From positions 62,001-126,000 of the forward strand of contig JACJXK010000004.1 of assembly GCA_020636675.1 (NCBI GenBank): a stretch of DNA of 64,000 bases, read 5' to 3'. The notes below the pieces were generated by a model, which was not told the origin of the DNA, searched no databases, and saw only the letters and a list, made by a program, of their open reading frames with translations. This DNA comes from Prevotellaceae bacterium (GTDB lineage: Bacteria > Bacteroidota > Bacteroidia > Bacteroidales > Paludibacteraceae). This document shows positions 1 through 9,373 of this stretch, in pieces. The position numbers and the translations under genes were made by a program. Position 1 is the first letter of the stretch. Each line of letters starts with the position of its first letter.

Positions 1-139
1 TTTCAGCAGAAGCCATAACGATAGCTTGAAGCTGTTCCATATTGTTGAAGTTGAATGCAGGGATTGCATATCCACCCTTTACTGCTTTAGCGAACATATC
101 TTTGGTGTTCACCAAGCCCAATTCTTTGTAACTTACCAT
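1..139 (-). CDS. fba: Class II fructose-1,6-bisphosphate aldolase, N-terminal part
   Basis: Only the first 46 codons are inside the window; the gene runs off the left edge. The translated start reads MVSYKELGLVNTKDMF and continues with GGYAIPAFNFNN, which is the N-terminus typical of Bacteroidetes class II (zinc-dependent) fructose-bisphosphate aldolases. This enzyme splits fructose 1,6-bisphosphate into dihydroxyacetone phosphate and glyceraldehyde 3-phosphate in glycolysis and works in reverse in gluconeogenesis, in the cytoplasm. The metal-binding histidines and catalytic residues lie outside the window. The ATG at 137-139 is chosen because a good -7 promoter box lies about 40 bases upstream and the family N-terminus matches from this Met. 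Confidence 0.85.
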   Translation of the reverse strand, partial: MVSYKELGLVNTKDMFAKAVKGGYAIPAFNFNNMEQLQAIVMASAE

Positions 140-177
140 CTTTTTGAATGATTTTTAACGTGTTAAATTTTATTCAC

Positions 178-186
178 GCAAATATA
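178..186 (-). promoter_or_regulatory. Bacteroidetes -7 promoter box for fba
   Basis: On the minus strand this reads TATATTTGC, a full match to the Bacteroidetes -7 consensus TAnnTTTGY, with T-rich sequence upstream where the -33 TTG element would lie. It is about 40 bases ahead of the aldolase start, so a short 5' leader is expected. Confidence 0.6.
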
Positions 187-290
187 TACAAAATTGGACA
201 ATAAAAAGGCAAAAAGAACGCCGAAAAAAACGCTTGACTTTTGTTTTTGTTTGTCCAACTTGTGATAGTTGCTGTTTTGTTATCTGATTT

Positions 291-1286
291 TTATTGATAG
301 ACAATCTCTCTGGAGATATTCTCTATTTGTTTCCCATCCCTGAAGATGTTGCATCTGGTCCAGTTGCCGTGTGTGTCATATTGGTAGTTGTATAGGTATC
401 CGTTCCAGTCTTCGGAGATATGTCCTTGTGTGTTGTAGCTGATTTGTCTCTTTTCGTTTACGGATTCTGCACCGTCCTGGGTTTTGTAGGTGAACTCTAC
501 CATCTGCCCGCCGTCATATTTGAGGTTGATGTGGGTCTCTGTCTCTCCTTCTTTGAAGACGGCTTTCTTCAACATTCCTTTCTTGTTGTACGAGTATTTT
601 GTGGTGCCTTTGGTTTTGTGGTCCGGATATTCTTTTGTTGTCTGGATGGTTCTCCCGTTTTCGTATTCAAACCGGATGATGGTGCCGTTGCTTAGCGTTT
701 CCTGTGTGAGCTGGTTGTTGCCGTCATATTGGTATTTGGTGGTGTCTGTCCGGTTGTTGTATGTTTTGGATATCTTCTTTGATACGTTTCCGTTTGCATC
801 GTGTATATAGGTGTACATGAAGTCTTTCTTGTTGCCTTGTGCGTTCTGGAAGTTGTGTATCTCTGTCAGCGTGTCGCCATAGTTGAAGAGGATGAGTGTG
901 GTCTCGTCGGCTAGGATGCTGTCTCCGTCCATGAGCGTGCTGTGCCGTCCATATTTCAGCATATTCCCTTTTGCGTCGAGGGTGTATGTCTCCAGACTTT
1001 TCTCGAAAGGGGATGTCTCGCTTTTTGTGATGATGTATCCTTTTTCGAACAGAAGTGTCTTTGTGTAGTATTCGTTCCTGTTGATGGTGACGTTTTTGAT
1101 CTCTTTTGGGTATGATCCGTTCTCCTGGTTGTATTGGTCAATGAAGTTGCTTCTTTCCGTATTTCTAAGAAATCTTTTCTCCAACATCATGACCAAATCT
1201 TCGGATTTATAACCTACGAACTCTTGTGACCAAACACAAGTATTTGTAAATGTGATAAGTAGAACGAATAAGAATTTCATTACCAT
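291..1286 (-). CDS. Secreted YD/RHS-repeat-like protein of unknown role
   Basis: A 331-residue protein with a hydrophobic N-terminal signal peptide (about residues 1-20, ending near VWSQ) and no lipobox cysteine. The body carries imperfect YD-type repeats, for example YDGNNQL, SYNKKGML, YTYIHDANGN and YQYDTHGNW, spaced about 20 residues apart. These form beta-strands in RHS proteins, but this chain is far too short to make a full RHS shell and has no RHS core or toxin-like C-terminus. Two adjacent start codons (MVM) exist; either gives the same signal peptide. It lies alone between fba and dnaG in the same orientation. I do not recognise a defined function; it is probably exported to the periplasm or cell surface. 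Confidence 0.65.
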   Translation of the reverse strand: MVMKFLFVLLITFTNTCVWSQEFVGYKSEDLVMMLEKRFLRNTERSNFIDQYNQENGSYPKEIKNVTINRNEYYTKTLLFEKGYIITKSETSPFEKSLETYTLDAKGNMLKYGRHSTLMDGDSILADETTLILFNYGDTLTEIHNFQNAQGNKKDFMYTYIHDANGNVSKKISKTYNNRTDTTKYQYDGNNQLTQETLSNGTIIRFEYENGRTIQTTKEYPDHKTKGTTKYSYNKKGMLKKAVFKEGETETHINLKYDGGQMVEFTYKTQDGAESVNEKRQISYNTQGHISEDWNGYLYNYQYDTHGNWTRCNIFRDGKQIENISREIVYQ

Positions 1287-1331
1287 TGTTTCTTTTTTTG
1301 ATTTTTTCCTTTTTCTCGTTTCAAAAAGTGT

Positions 1332-1340
1332 GCGAATATA
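1332..1340 (-). promoter_or_regulatory. Possible -7 box for the YD-repeat gene
   Basis: The minus strand reads TATATTCGC, one mismatch from TAnnTTTGY, about 46 bases before the start codon. It lies in the gap after dnaG, so the YD-repeat gene may have its own promoter. Confidence 0.35.
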
Positions 1341-1358
1341 CTTTTAGTTGGCGATTTT

Positions 1359-3449
1359 TCAAAATCTGCTGTTGGGAAGATAGACAATTTCTCCTAGATG
1401 GGAGGCTAATGCGCGGTTTACTTTTTGTAATGTCTGTAGCTCGGTCATGATGGCGATCAGTTCGTCGTTTCCCATCGGTGTCTTCAGCTTGTCTTGTAGC
1501 TCTTTTATCTTATGGGAGATTACCTTGAATTTGAAGTCCATCACGACACGGGGCACCAGTTCGAACAGACGGTTGCCGTCTGTCTCCAGTTTCTTCGTTT
1601 TGTTGTGTATCTTGCTCAGTTGGTAGGGCTCGGCAACGAGGTCGGAGGCCGCCTTGCTGATGGTAGGGTTTTCGTGATAGATGAAATATCGTTCCGCCTT
1701 GAATCCGGAGGTGTTGTCCATCTGCTCTATGGCTTCGTCCATCATCTGTCTGAAGGTGGGGTCGCTTAGAGTGAGCCCGTCGTTGGCGAGCTGTTTTTCT
1801 ACGTATTTGATTACGGAGAGGTTGGTGAAGGAAGGTTCGTCTTCCTCCTCTTTTCCCGTCTCTTCATCGTCGGTTTTGTTTTCGTTTTCCACCTCGCACA
1901 TCACTTTTTCTCCATATCTGACCACGAATTGAATGATGTTTTTCTCCTCCTCGTAAAAGCAGCCCGATGCTTCCGGCTGTCTCTCTTTTTGTTCGTCGGC
2001 GGTAGGTGTGGTGGTTTGCGAGTCTCCGGCGAAAGGAGCCACCTCCTTTTCTTTGGAAAGGAAGGAAGGTGTGCTGGCCGTCGGGTTTTTTATCTTCTCG
2101 ATTTCCTGTTCCAACTTGGCGCTGCGCACCTTGTCTATCTGCGCATAGAATATCTTCTCGTCTGTCTCCAATATTCGGGAACACTCCTTGACGTAAACGG
2201 AGCGTTTGATGAGATCGGGAATGACGGCGATGGTGTTGGCTATGTCAGATATGAGTTGGGCCTTCTTTATGGGGTCATGTCTGCACTCTTCTAGGAAGTG
2301 CGTGGTTTTGAAGAGGATGTAGTCTGTCTCGTGTTCGTTGAGATAGGCTATCACATCGGATGCGTTGTTTTTTTGGGCGAAGGTATCGGGATCGTCTTCC
2401 GGAGGAAGTACGACCACTTTCACGTTCAGTCCCTCTTCCAACAGTAGTTTCCCGTTCTTCAGTGCGGCGTGTATGCCGGCGGAGTCGCCGTCGTACAGCA
2501 TGGTCACATTTTTGTTCTCCTCGTTTCTGTCCGTATCTACGGATGGCAGTATTCTACGCAGCAGACGTATCTGGTCTGTTGTCAGTGCGGTTCCGCAGGG
2601 GGCTACTATGTTTTCCACGCCGGCTTGCACCATGGAGATGACGTCGGCATATCCTTCCACGATGTAGCATTTCTTTTCCCTGATGATGGCGTTTTTCGCG
2701 AAATAGACGCCATAGAGTACTTGGCTCTTATGGTAGATGTCTGATTCGGGGGAGTTCTGGTATTTGACCTGTTCGTCCTTTTTTATGGCGCGGCCACCGA
2801 AGGCGATTACCTTTCCGGATATGGAGTGGATGGGAAAGATGGCTCTTCCGTGGAAACGGTCTATCACGTAGTTGTTCTCTTTGACGATGGTGAGTCCCGT
2901 TTTTTCGAGGTAATCCAGTTTGTAGCCTTTCTTCTGGGCTTCTTGCGTGTACTCGTCCCTTTTGTCGATGGCATATCCTAGCTGGAACTTTTTGATGATG
3001 TCTTCCCTGAATCCGCGGTGAAGGAAGTAGCTCATGCCTATCGCTTTGCCCTCTACGTGGTTGAGGAGGTTGCTGGTGAAGTGTTGCTGTATCCACTCCG
3101 TGACGGCCATCAGGCTCTCCCTCTCGTTCCTTTTTTGAATCTCTTCGGGCGTCAGCTCCTTCTCTTCTATCTCTATATGGTATTTCTTCGCAAGAAACTT
3201 TAAAGCCTCGAAATAGGATAGGTTTTCGAGCTCCATGATGAAGTTGACGGGATTTCCGCCCTTTCCGCAACCGAAACATTTGCAGATGTTCTTTGCCGGT
3301 GATACGGTGAAGGAGGGCGTCTTTTCGTTGTGGAACGGGCATAGACCGATATAGTTCACTCCTCTTCGTTTGAGGGTGACGTAGTCGGAAACGACATCCA
3401 CGATGTCTGCCGTCTCGAATATCTTATCTATGGTCGCTTTGTCTATCAT
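1359..3449 (-). CDS. dnaG: DNA primase DnaG
   Basis: A 696-residue primase that makes RNA primers for DNA replication and works with the DnaB helicase. The N-terminal CHC2 zinc finger is clear: C37-x2-H40 followed by C58-x2-C61. The RNA polymerase core follows, with TOPRIM motifs EGYADV (265-270), YDGDSAG (319-325) and DPDTF (353-357) that hold the catalytic acidic residues and metal ions. Between the core and the C-terminal helicase-interaction region there is a low-complexity acidic stretch rich in E, D, T and P (about 460-560), which makes the protein longer than E. coli DnaG. The gene follows the phenylacetate-CoA ligase-like gene after 92 bases and may be co-transcribed with it. Confidence 0.97.
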   Translation of the reverse strand: MIDKATIDKIFETADIVDVVSDYVTLKRRGVNYIGLCPFHNEKTPSFTVSPAKNICKCFGCGKGGNPVNFIMELENLSYFEALKFLAKKYHIEIEEKELTPEEIQKRNERESLMAVTEWIQQHFTSNLLNHVEGKAIGMSYFLHRGFREDIIKKFQLGYAIDKRDEYTQEAQKKGYKLDYLEKTGLTIVKENNYVIDRFHGRAIFPIHSISGKVIAFGGRAIKKDEQVKYQNSPESDIYHKSQVLYGVYFAKNAIIREKKCYIVEGYADVISMVQAGVENIVAPCGTALTTDQIRLLRRILPSVDTDRNEENKNVTMLYDGDSAGIHAALKNGKLLLEEGLNVKVVVLPPEDDPDTFAQKNNASDVIAYLNEHETDYILFKTTHFLEECRHDPIKKAQLISDIANTIAVIPDLIKRSVYVKECSRILETDEKIFYAQIDKVRSAKLEQEIEKIKNPTASTPSFLSKEKEVAPFAGDSQTTTPTADEQKERQPEASGCFYEEEKNIIQFVVRYGEKVMCEVENENKTDDEETGKEEEDEPSFTNLSVIKYVEKQLANDGLTLSDPTFRQMMDEAIEQMDNTSGFKAERYFIYHENPTISKAASDLVAEPYQLSKIHNKTKKLETDGNRLFELVPRVVMDFKFKVISHKIKELQDKLKTPMGNDELIAIMTELQTLQKVNRALASHLGEIVYLPNSRF

Positions 3450-3541
3450 CTCTTGTTTTAAAATGCCGTCTCCTTGATTGTTTGACAGTCAGCCGGAACG
3501 CTGTCCGAAGGATTTTCTTTTCTTGAAAACCTCGTATGGTT

Positions 3542-4849
3542 TTATCTCCTTTTGTCTATGAACTTGATCGGTTTCCTGCTCATCTGAGGAAACATGACGG
3601 CATGTATGGCCTCCGGCGATTCGAATGAAATGGAAGGCGCCACGCGGACTTTTGCACGGAAAAGATCTTTGATCTCTTTCTCGAACTTGTCGAATCGTTC
3701 GGTGTCTATGGTTGTCCCGATGCGTATTAGAATGTCGTCTGTTCCAATCTCGTTGGTCGAGACCTCTATCACGTAGTTGCTTACTCCTTGGATGTCGTCA
3801 ATGACATCATATAAGGAGGATGGATAGAGGGTTGTTCCCTTATATTTTATCATCTGTCCTTTTCTTCCCACTACGGAGCTGAGACGCATCGTGTTCCTTC
3901 CGCAAGAGCAAGGCTCGTTGTGGTGGTAGCACATGTCGCCCGTTTTGAATCGGATGAGGGGCATGCCTTCCACACCTAGGTGGGTGATGGTTACCTCTCC
4001 TGCCTCGTGGTCGGCAACAGGCTGGTTGTTGTCGCCTAGAAATTCTGCGATGATCAGCTCTGGTTGCAGGTGACCTCCTTGCCCGGCAGTGCATTCGGAG
4101 AATCCTGTCTGCATCTCTGTGGAGGCGTATGTCATGAACAGTTGCAGTTCCGGCCATCGGTCATGTAGCTTCTGGCTGAGCGTATTGAATGAGAAATCTT
4201 TGTTTCTTAATGCCTCTCCGATGCAGACGGCCTTTTTTAGCGAACAGTTATGGTAGTCAATGCCGTGGGCTTCCGCATAGTCTATCAGCTTCATCAGAAA
4301 AGAAGGTACGGCCATGCAGCAGGTAGGGTGCATCCGTTGGATGGTGTCCCATTGCAGTTCCGGAATCCCGTTTCCTACGCGTATGATTCCCGCTCCCAAT
4401 TCTACCGCACCTAGGAAATAGGCTAGACCGGCCATGAAACGGCGGTCGATGGTGGTCATCAGTTGTATGGTGTCGTCCTTCGTCAGTCCGGCGTTGGAGA
4501 ACGTCAGGCTCTCGTTGTAGGCCAGCCTGTCAAGGTCGTTCTTTGTCAGCCCTACCGTGACGGGGTCGCCCAAAGTGCCGGAGGTGGTTACAATATCTGT
4601 AATGTCGGACATGGGAACGCAGAAGAAGTCTTTGTTGAATTCCTGCAGCTCTTTCTTCGTTGTGACAGGGACTTTCTGTAGGTCGGCAACCGTTTGGATA
4701 TCTTCAAATCGGATATTTTTCTCTTTGAATAATTTTTTATAATAAGGAGAGTGCTCCTTCATATACATCATTTGTTTCCGCAGAAGTGCGTTCTGAAAAT
4801 CTGCGATTTCTTTTGCAGATTTAAATTGGATTTCGGAATTCTTGTTCAT
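3542..4849 (-). CDS. Phenylacetate--CoA ligase family protein
   Basis: A 435-residue adenylate-forming enzyme of the PaaK family. The AMP-binding P-loop TTSGTLGDP is near residue 89, and a C-terminal domain with a conserved GRKGQMIKYKG segment follows near residue 330; length and layout are normal for the family. These cytoplasmic enzymes activate an aryl acid such as phenylacetate or indoleacetate with ATP and CoA. No other phenylacetate catabolic genes are nearby. In gut Bacteroidetes the homologues are often single genes and the true substrate is uncertain, so I give no gene symbol. A promoter box lies about 140 bases upstream. Confidence 0.88.
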   Translation of the reverse strand: MNKNSEIQFKSAKEIADFQNALLRKQMMYMKEHSPYYKKLFKEKNIRFEDIQTVADLQKVPVTTKKELQEFNKDFFCVPMSDITDIVTTSGTLGDPVTVGLTKNDLDRLAYNESLTFSNAGLTKDDTIQLMTTIDRRFMAGLAYFLGAVELGAGIIRVGNGIPELQWDTIQRMHPTCCMAVPSFLMKLIDYAEAHGIDYHNCSLKKAVCIGEALRNKDFSFNTLSQKLHDRWPELQLFMTYASTEMQTGFSECTAGQGGHLQPELIIAEFLGDNNQPVADHEAGEVTITHLGVEGMPLIRFKTGDMCYHHNEPCSCGRNTMRLSSVVGRKGQMIKYKGTTLYPSSLYDVIDDIQGVSNYVIEVSTNEIGTDDILIRIGTTIDTERFDKFEKEIKDLFRAKVRVAPSISFESPEAIHAVMFPQMSRKPIKFIDKRR

Positions 4850-4986
4850 TATGTTGTTTTATTTTACAGGGTTCCGTAATGGGGAACGAATGTTTTTTCA
4901 TTATAGAAATGCCCTGATGATGTAATTTTTTTTTGAGAAGGAGAAAATCCTGTTGTGAAGAAGAAATCTCCGCCTTTTTCCAAAAT

Positions 4987-4995
4987 GCAAAGATA
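4987..4995 (-). promoter_or_regulatory. -7 box upstream of the aryl-CoA ligase gene
   Basis: The minus strand reads TATCTTTGC, matching TAnnTTTGY, with a TTG about 21 bases upstream of it. It implies a leader of roughly 130 bases that includes a small GTTCC/GGAAC hairpin. The remaining part of the 4850-5190 gap shows no gene. Confidence 0.55.
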
Positions 4996-5191
4996 ACCCA
5001 CCTCCGGTCAAGTTGGCAAGAAAAGTGAGTTTTTTATCAAGATATCCTGCTTCCTCGTTTCTTGGCAATAACGTAAGCGACGGAGAATGTTTTCTTTGCC
5101 TGAAAAACAGGAAAGTAAATGGGGTGTCGGATTGCTGAAAATTTTAATTGAAGAAAAAATGATTAATCCGCTTGTTGTTAAAAAAAATGAA

Positions 5192-5200
5192 TATATTTGT
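5192..5200 (+). promoter_or_regulatory. -7 box for the CotH-like gene cluster
   Basis: Reads TATATTTGT, a full match to TAnnTTTGY, with TTG triplets 15-20 bases upstream. It lies inside the longest possible reading frame of the next gene, which begins at a TTG at 5172. This is a strong argument that translation really starts at the ATG at 5274. Confidence 0.6.
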
Positions 5201-5273
5201 GATTCAATATCATGAGAACCAAATCGAAGTCATTCCTTTTTTTATTGGAGAATGGCCTTTTTATATAGAAAAT

Positions 5274-8200
5274 ATGAACCATAAATTTTACATTTGTCTG
5301 TTGCCATTATTCCTTTTGGCAGCGACGAGCAATGCTTCTGTAGTTATTAATGAGATGATGGTCAGAAATGTGTCGTCTCATATCAACGAAGACTTCAATT
5401 ATGAAGGTTGGGTGGAGTTGTACAACTCGGGAGCAGAATCAGTAGACCTCTCCGATTGTTATTTTTCAAACACGTCTTCCAATGTATATCTTTGGCAGAG
5501 TGGAGTGGCAGACCTGACATTGGCGCCGGGTGCATTCGCTGTTTTCTATTTTGATGAGATGGATCTTAATAACCATGCTTCTTTCAAACTGGACGCAGAT
5601 GGCGGACTTCTCATCTTGTCCGACAAAAATGGCAATCAACTGGATAAGGTCTCTTATCCGAAACCTTACCGGAATGTCTCTTATGGAAGGACGGAAGATG
5701 GTGGCGCCAACTTCGGATTCTTTGTCTCTCCTACGTTGGGAGTAACCAACGGCGGTTCCGTTGTCGCATCCAAGCAGACGGTGGCACCTACATTCAATTT
5801 GGACGGCGGTTTCTACTCGTCGGCACAGACGGTTGCCATCCTTTCCGCGAATGCTTCTGCCAAGGTATATTATACGACGGATGGGCGGGAGCCTGACGCA
5901 CAGACGGGCACGCTCTATTCCTCTCCGATACGTTTGGATGCCAGTTCGCCTCTACGTGCCATTGCTGTTGCCGATGGTGAGTTGGTCAGTGACGTGGCTA
6001 CTGCCTCTTATTTCATAGGGATAGATTCCATCCCTACCTCCATCCCTGTCGTTTCGTTGGTTACAGAGCCCGAGATGCTTTATGGTGACCAGATAGGCAT
6101 TTTGGTGGTTGGACGGAACGGATTGCCCGTCCCTTCTAAATGCGGAAGCATGGATATGAATGCCAATTATATGCATGAGTGGGACCGGCCCTGCAATTTT
6201 GAGTTTTTTGATGAGAAGGGTACCTCGCAATTGAATCAAGAGGTGAAAGTGGGTGTCTTCGGCGCTTGTTCCAGGACGAAGGCAATTAAGTCTATACGTG
6301 TGAAGGCGAACAAGATTTATGGAAATAACAAATTGAACTATCCTATTTTTAAGGAGAAACCAAACATGAAGTTGAAGAGTGTGGTGCTCCGAAATTCAGG
6401 AAACGATTTTGCCCATCTGTTCTTCCGCGATGCTTATTTGCAGACACTGGCGGCAAGCCATATGGATCTTGACCATCAGGCATATCAGCCGGCTGTGATT
6501 TTTGTGAACGGCAAATATTATGCTATGTTTGGCATCAGAGAGCGTACAAACAAGGATTTCTTATACTCCAATTATGCGCTGGATGAGGACGAATTCTGTA
6601 TCGAAGAGTCGACCAACCAGGCGGACGAGTGTGGTGACTACCAGTCTGTAGTTGATCTCTCCAATGACGGCAATATGGATGCTCCCGATATGTTCGGAAA
6701 GATAGACGAGCTGATCGATGTGGATGAGTTCCTGAACTATTTTATGGCTCAAATCTATTTCTGCAATAACGATTGGGCGGATGGTAACATCAAGGCTTGG
6801 AAACGTAATGGAAGTGGAAAGTGGCGTTGGATCATGTATGACACGGATATGACGTTCTCCTTGTATAGCGACTATCTGAATACGGATGGATTCTCGAATG
6901 CGACAAAAAGCACTGTTTTTGCCAAGTTTTTGAATAATAGCGAGATGAAAAACAGACTGATGAATAAGTTTGTCTATCATTTGGGAACTACCTTTGTTCA
7001 AGAACGTTCAAGCCGTATTCTGGATAGTCTGACGAATAATGTGAGGAAGGAGGCCAATTATTTTTTCAGGTATCTGAAGTCGATGAATAAAATGGAAGTT
7101 TCCTCTTGGGAGGACGAGATAGAAAAAGTCCGTAATTTTGCGGCTGCCCGTGAAGAGTATGTACACCAGCATGTTGCGGCCAAACTTGGTTTAGGTTCGC
7201 CGTTGCCTCTTCGCGTATTCTCCAATGTAAAGGGAGCCCGTTATCTGTTGAATGATTTGGAACTGATAGACGTAGACGATTTCTCCGGCAGATATTACAA
7301 AGGTTCTCAGCTGAAACTGACACCGTATGCTCCGGATGGTTTCCTGTTTAAGGAGTGGGAAGTTTACAGGGAACGCAATATCATCACGACGGGAGATGCT
7401 TGGAAGTATCTTTATCAGTCGGAGGCTGTGGATGCCAATTGGAAAAACCGGGATTTTGACGACTCCTCGTGGTCTTCTAATATAAGCCCGTTAGGGTCTG
7501 GACTGTCTTATTTCAACAAGACTACTATAACCGGTAATACGGGCGGAATGGGTGGTGGTTTTGGTGGATTCGGAGGTGGTATGGGCGGATTTGAATCGTC
7601 TGCCAACATAACTTCTTATTTCCGCAAGAAATTTAATATTCCGGGATTATCTTCCGCAGGAACGTTGCATTTCACGATGCGGGTCAACGACGGTGCGGTG
7701 GTTTATATGAACGGCAAGGAGGTCTACCGTTTCAATGTGCCGGATGGCGTTTTGAATGAGAATACGTTTGCTATTAGGGAGATGTCTTCCTATGCAATCG
7801 TTTCGTTCGATGTGGATAAATCATGCTTGCAAGAGGGTGAAAACCTTGTTGCGGTGGAACTGCACAATGCTCAGAATAGTTCTTCGTCTTCTTTCATGCC
7901 TTCTGACAATACGAAGGGATCATCTACGTTGACTTTTGACCTGAAGTTGAGTGAGGAAAATTCGGCACTGACGAAAGTGAAGACGATCGGAGACGAAACC
8001 TATTCTGCCACTTTCAATGATTCGCTGGTGCTGAAGGCTGTCTTTGTGGAAGATCCGAGTTGGGATCCTTCCGTGCTGAAACTTTATCTGAACGAGATTT
8101 GTGTCTCTAACGGACAACATGTGGATGAATTTATGGAGTCGGAAGATTGGATTGAAATCTATAACGATGGGACATCGGCTGTTGATCTGGGGGGAATGTA

Positions 8201-8801
8201 CTTGTCTGATAAACGTAAAAATCTCACTAAGTTCCAGATTCCTACGGGCAGTCCGTTGAAGACGACGGTGCAGGCCAAGGGCTATATCGTGTTCTGGGCG
8301 GATGCCGACTCTTCAATGCAGGGGCCACTGCATACGAACTTCGTTTTGCCGAAGACACGAAATCAGACAGTCTCTTTGTCCAGAATGTATGATGGTGAAT
8401 TGCAGTTGATAGATTCCATCCGTTATATGCCACATGAAAAGGGCGAAACGTTTGCCCGTTTCTCTTACGAAGGTGATGGCAATTGGATGGTGACGTCGAG
8501 GCCTACATTCTCGGCGAAGAATGTTTATATGCCATCTGTCGTTGGAGAGACGAACATATTCTCTGCGGATGCGGTTGCCCGGGTCTATCCTAATCCTGTG
8601 ACCGACTATTTGTGGTTCAGCTTCCCTTGGAAGGAGTCGACGCAGGTGATTGTTTCCGACTATACGGGAAAAATGATGGGAGTGTATCAGATTTCTTCCG
8701 GCGAGAGTCTTTATGTGGGAGCTCTTCCTTCCGGCGTTTATTATGCTGTACTTTTTGCGCCGGAAGGCAATCGACAATTGATTAGATTCGTAAGACAATA
8801 G
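5274..8801 (+). CDS. Secreted lamin-tail/CotH-kinase-like protein with T9SS sorting domain
   Basis: The ATG at 5274 gives 1175 residues and a signal peptide (MNHKFYICLLPLFLL...); the frame is open from a TTG at 5172, but a promoter box lies within that extension. Domains in order: lamin-tail domain (about 15-130), chitobiase/hexosaminidase C-terminal-like beta-sandwich (about 165-245, with YYTTDGREPD), CotH-like kinase domain (about 255-640, with the acidic pair in MYDTDMTFS), a region with a Gly-rich loop (GGMGGGFGGFGGGMGG), a second lamin-tail domain (about 940-1060) and a C-terminal T9SS sorting domain that starts at ARVYPNPV. CotH proteins are atypical protein kinases known from Bacillus spore coats; in Bacteroidetes the substrates are unknown. 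Likely exported across the outer membrane by T9SS. It heads a cluster with three further secreted genes. Confidence 0.85.
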   Translation: MNHKFYICLLPLFLLAATSNASVVINEMMVRNVSSHINEDFNYEGWVELYNSGAESVDLSDCYFSNTSSNVYLWQSGVADLTLAPGAFAVFYFDEMDLNNHASFKLDADGGLLILSDKNGNQLDKVSYPKPYRNVSYGRTEDGGANFGFFVSPTLGVTNGGSVVASKQTVAPTFNLDGGFYSSAQTVAILSANASAKVYYTTDGREPDAQTGTLYSSPIRLDASSPLRAIAVADGELVSDVATASYFIGIDSIPTSIPVVSLVTEPEMLYGDQIGILVVGRNGLPVPSKCGSMDMNANYMHEWDRPCNFEFFDEKGTSQLNQEVKVGVFGACSRTKAIKSIRVKANKIYGNNKLNYPIFKEKPNMKLKSVVLRNSGNDFAHLFFRDAYLQTLAASHMDLDHQAYQPAVIFVNGKYYAMFGIRERTNKDFLYSNYALDEDEFCIEESTNQADECGDYQSVVDLSNDGNMDAPDMFGKIDELIDVDEFLNYFMAQIYFCNNDWADGNIKAWKRNGSGKWRWIMYDTDMTFSLYSDYLNTDGFSNATKSTVFAKFLNNSEMKNRLMNKFVYHLGTTFVQERSSRILDSLTNNVRKEANYFFRYLKSMNKMEVSSWEDEIEKVRNFAAAREEYVHQHVAAKLGLGSPLPLRVFSNVKGARYLLNDLELIDVDDFSGRYYKGSQLKLTPYAPDGFLFKEWEVYRERNIITTGDAWKYLYQSEAVDANWKNRDFDDSSWSSNISPLGSGLSYFNKTTITGNTGGMGGGFGGFGGGMGGFESSANITSYFRKKFNIPGLSSAGTLHFTMRVNDGAVVYMNGKEVYRFNVPDGVLNENTFAIREMSSYAIVSFDVDKSCLQEGENLVAVELHNAQNSSSSSFMPSDNTKGSSTLTFDLKLSEENSALTKVKTIGDETYSATFNDSLVLKAVFVEDPSWDPSVLKLYLNEICVSNGQHVDEFMESEDWIEIYNDGTSAVDLGGMYLSDKRKNLTKFQIPTGSPLKTTVQAKGYIVFWADADSSMQGPLHTNFVLPKTRNQTVSLSRMYDGELQLIDSIRYMPHEKGETFARFSYEGDGNWMVTSRPTFSAKNVYMPSVVGETNIFSADAVARVYPNPVTDYLWFSFPWKESTQVIVSDYTGKMMGVYQISSGESLYVGALPSGVYYAVLFAPEGNRQLIRFVRQ

Positions 8802-8884
8802 ATTTATATAGACAATAGACTAAAATGCGACGGGAACTCTTTTTCTGAGAGGGAGGAACCGCGTCGTCTAAAAAAAAGAAAACC

Positions 8885-9373
8885 ATGAATTATTTAAAGA
8901 AAACGGTTCTGTCCGTTTCCTTGTCGTTGCTTTCCTTGTTAGCCAATGCTGTCGAGTTACGGAAGGTGATGATAGTGGAACTGGATGGAAATGAAAGGGC
9001 TACATTTTCCCTTTCGGAAACGCCAAATTATTGGCTTAGAGGTGCTACTCTTTGCGTGCGCTCCTCTTCTGCACAGAGCGAATATGAATTGAGCTCGGTG
9101 ACCAAGATCCATTTCTCCAATGTTGACCCTACTTTGGTAGATGAGTTGGGTGCAGAGAAAATCTCACTCTATCCTAATCCTGTACAGGATTTGTTGATCG
9201 TTTCCGGAATGGAAGAGAATGCACTTGTGAATTTGACCAATTCGGAAGGTGTGATGCTCGATTCTTTTTTCTCCGTAGAAAATGGAGATTTTAGATTGCA
9301 GGTGGACAATCTTCCTGCCGGAGTCTATTTCCTGAATATCAATAATCGATCATTTAAGTTTGTGAAGAAATGA
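8885..9373 (+). CDS. Small secreted protein with T9SS sorting domain
   Basis: 162 residues: signal peptide (residues 1-22, ending near LLANA), a short region with RKVMIVELDGNERATFSL that resembles the N-termini of the neighbouring CotH proteins, and a C-terminal T9SS type A domain (about 90-162, beginning ISLYPNPVQDLL). Its stop overlaps the start of the next gene by four bases, so the two are translationally coupled. The 83-base gap before it holds an imperfect hairpin but no obvious terminator, so it is probably part of the operon started at 5274. Function unknown; it could be a surface partner of the CotH proteins. Confidence 0.75.
   Translation: MNYLKKTVLSVSLSLLSLLANAVELRKVMIVELDGNERATFSLSETPNYWLRGATLCVRSSSAQSEYELSSVTKIHFSNVDPTLVDELGAEKISLYPNPVQDLLIVSGMEENALVNLTNSEGVMLDSFFSVENGDFRLQVDNLPAGVYFLNINNRSFKFVKK

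Noticed and set aside
1864..3342. Long open frames on both strands within dnaG (for example 2728-3342 minus, 1929-2294 plus)
   Set aside because: They lie in other frames of a clear dnaG gene, have biased Arg/His-rich or low-complexity composition and no recognisable domain.
5172..5273. TTG start giving 34 extra residues to the lamin-tail/CotH protein
   Set aside because: The extension contains a full promoter -7 box and precedes the signal peptide, so the ATG at 5274 is preferred.
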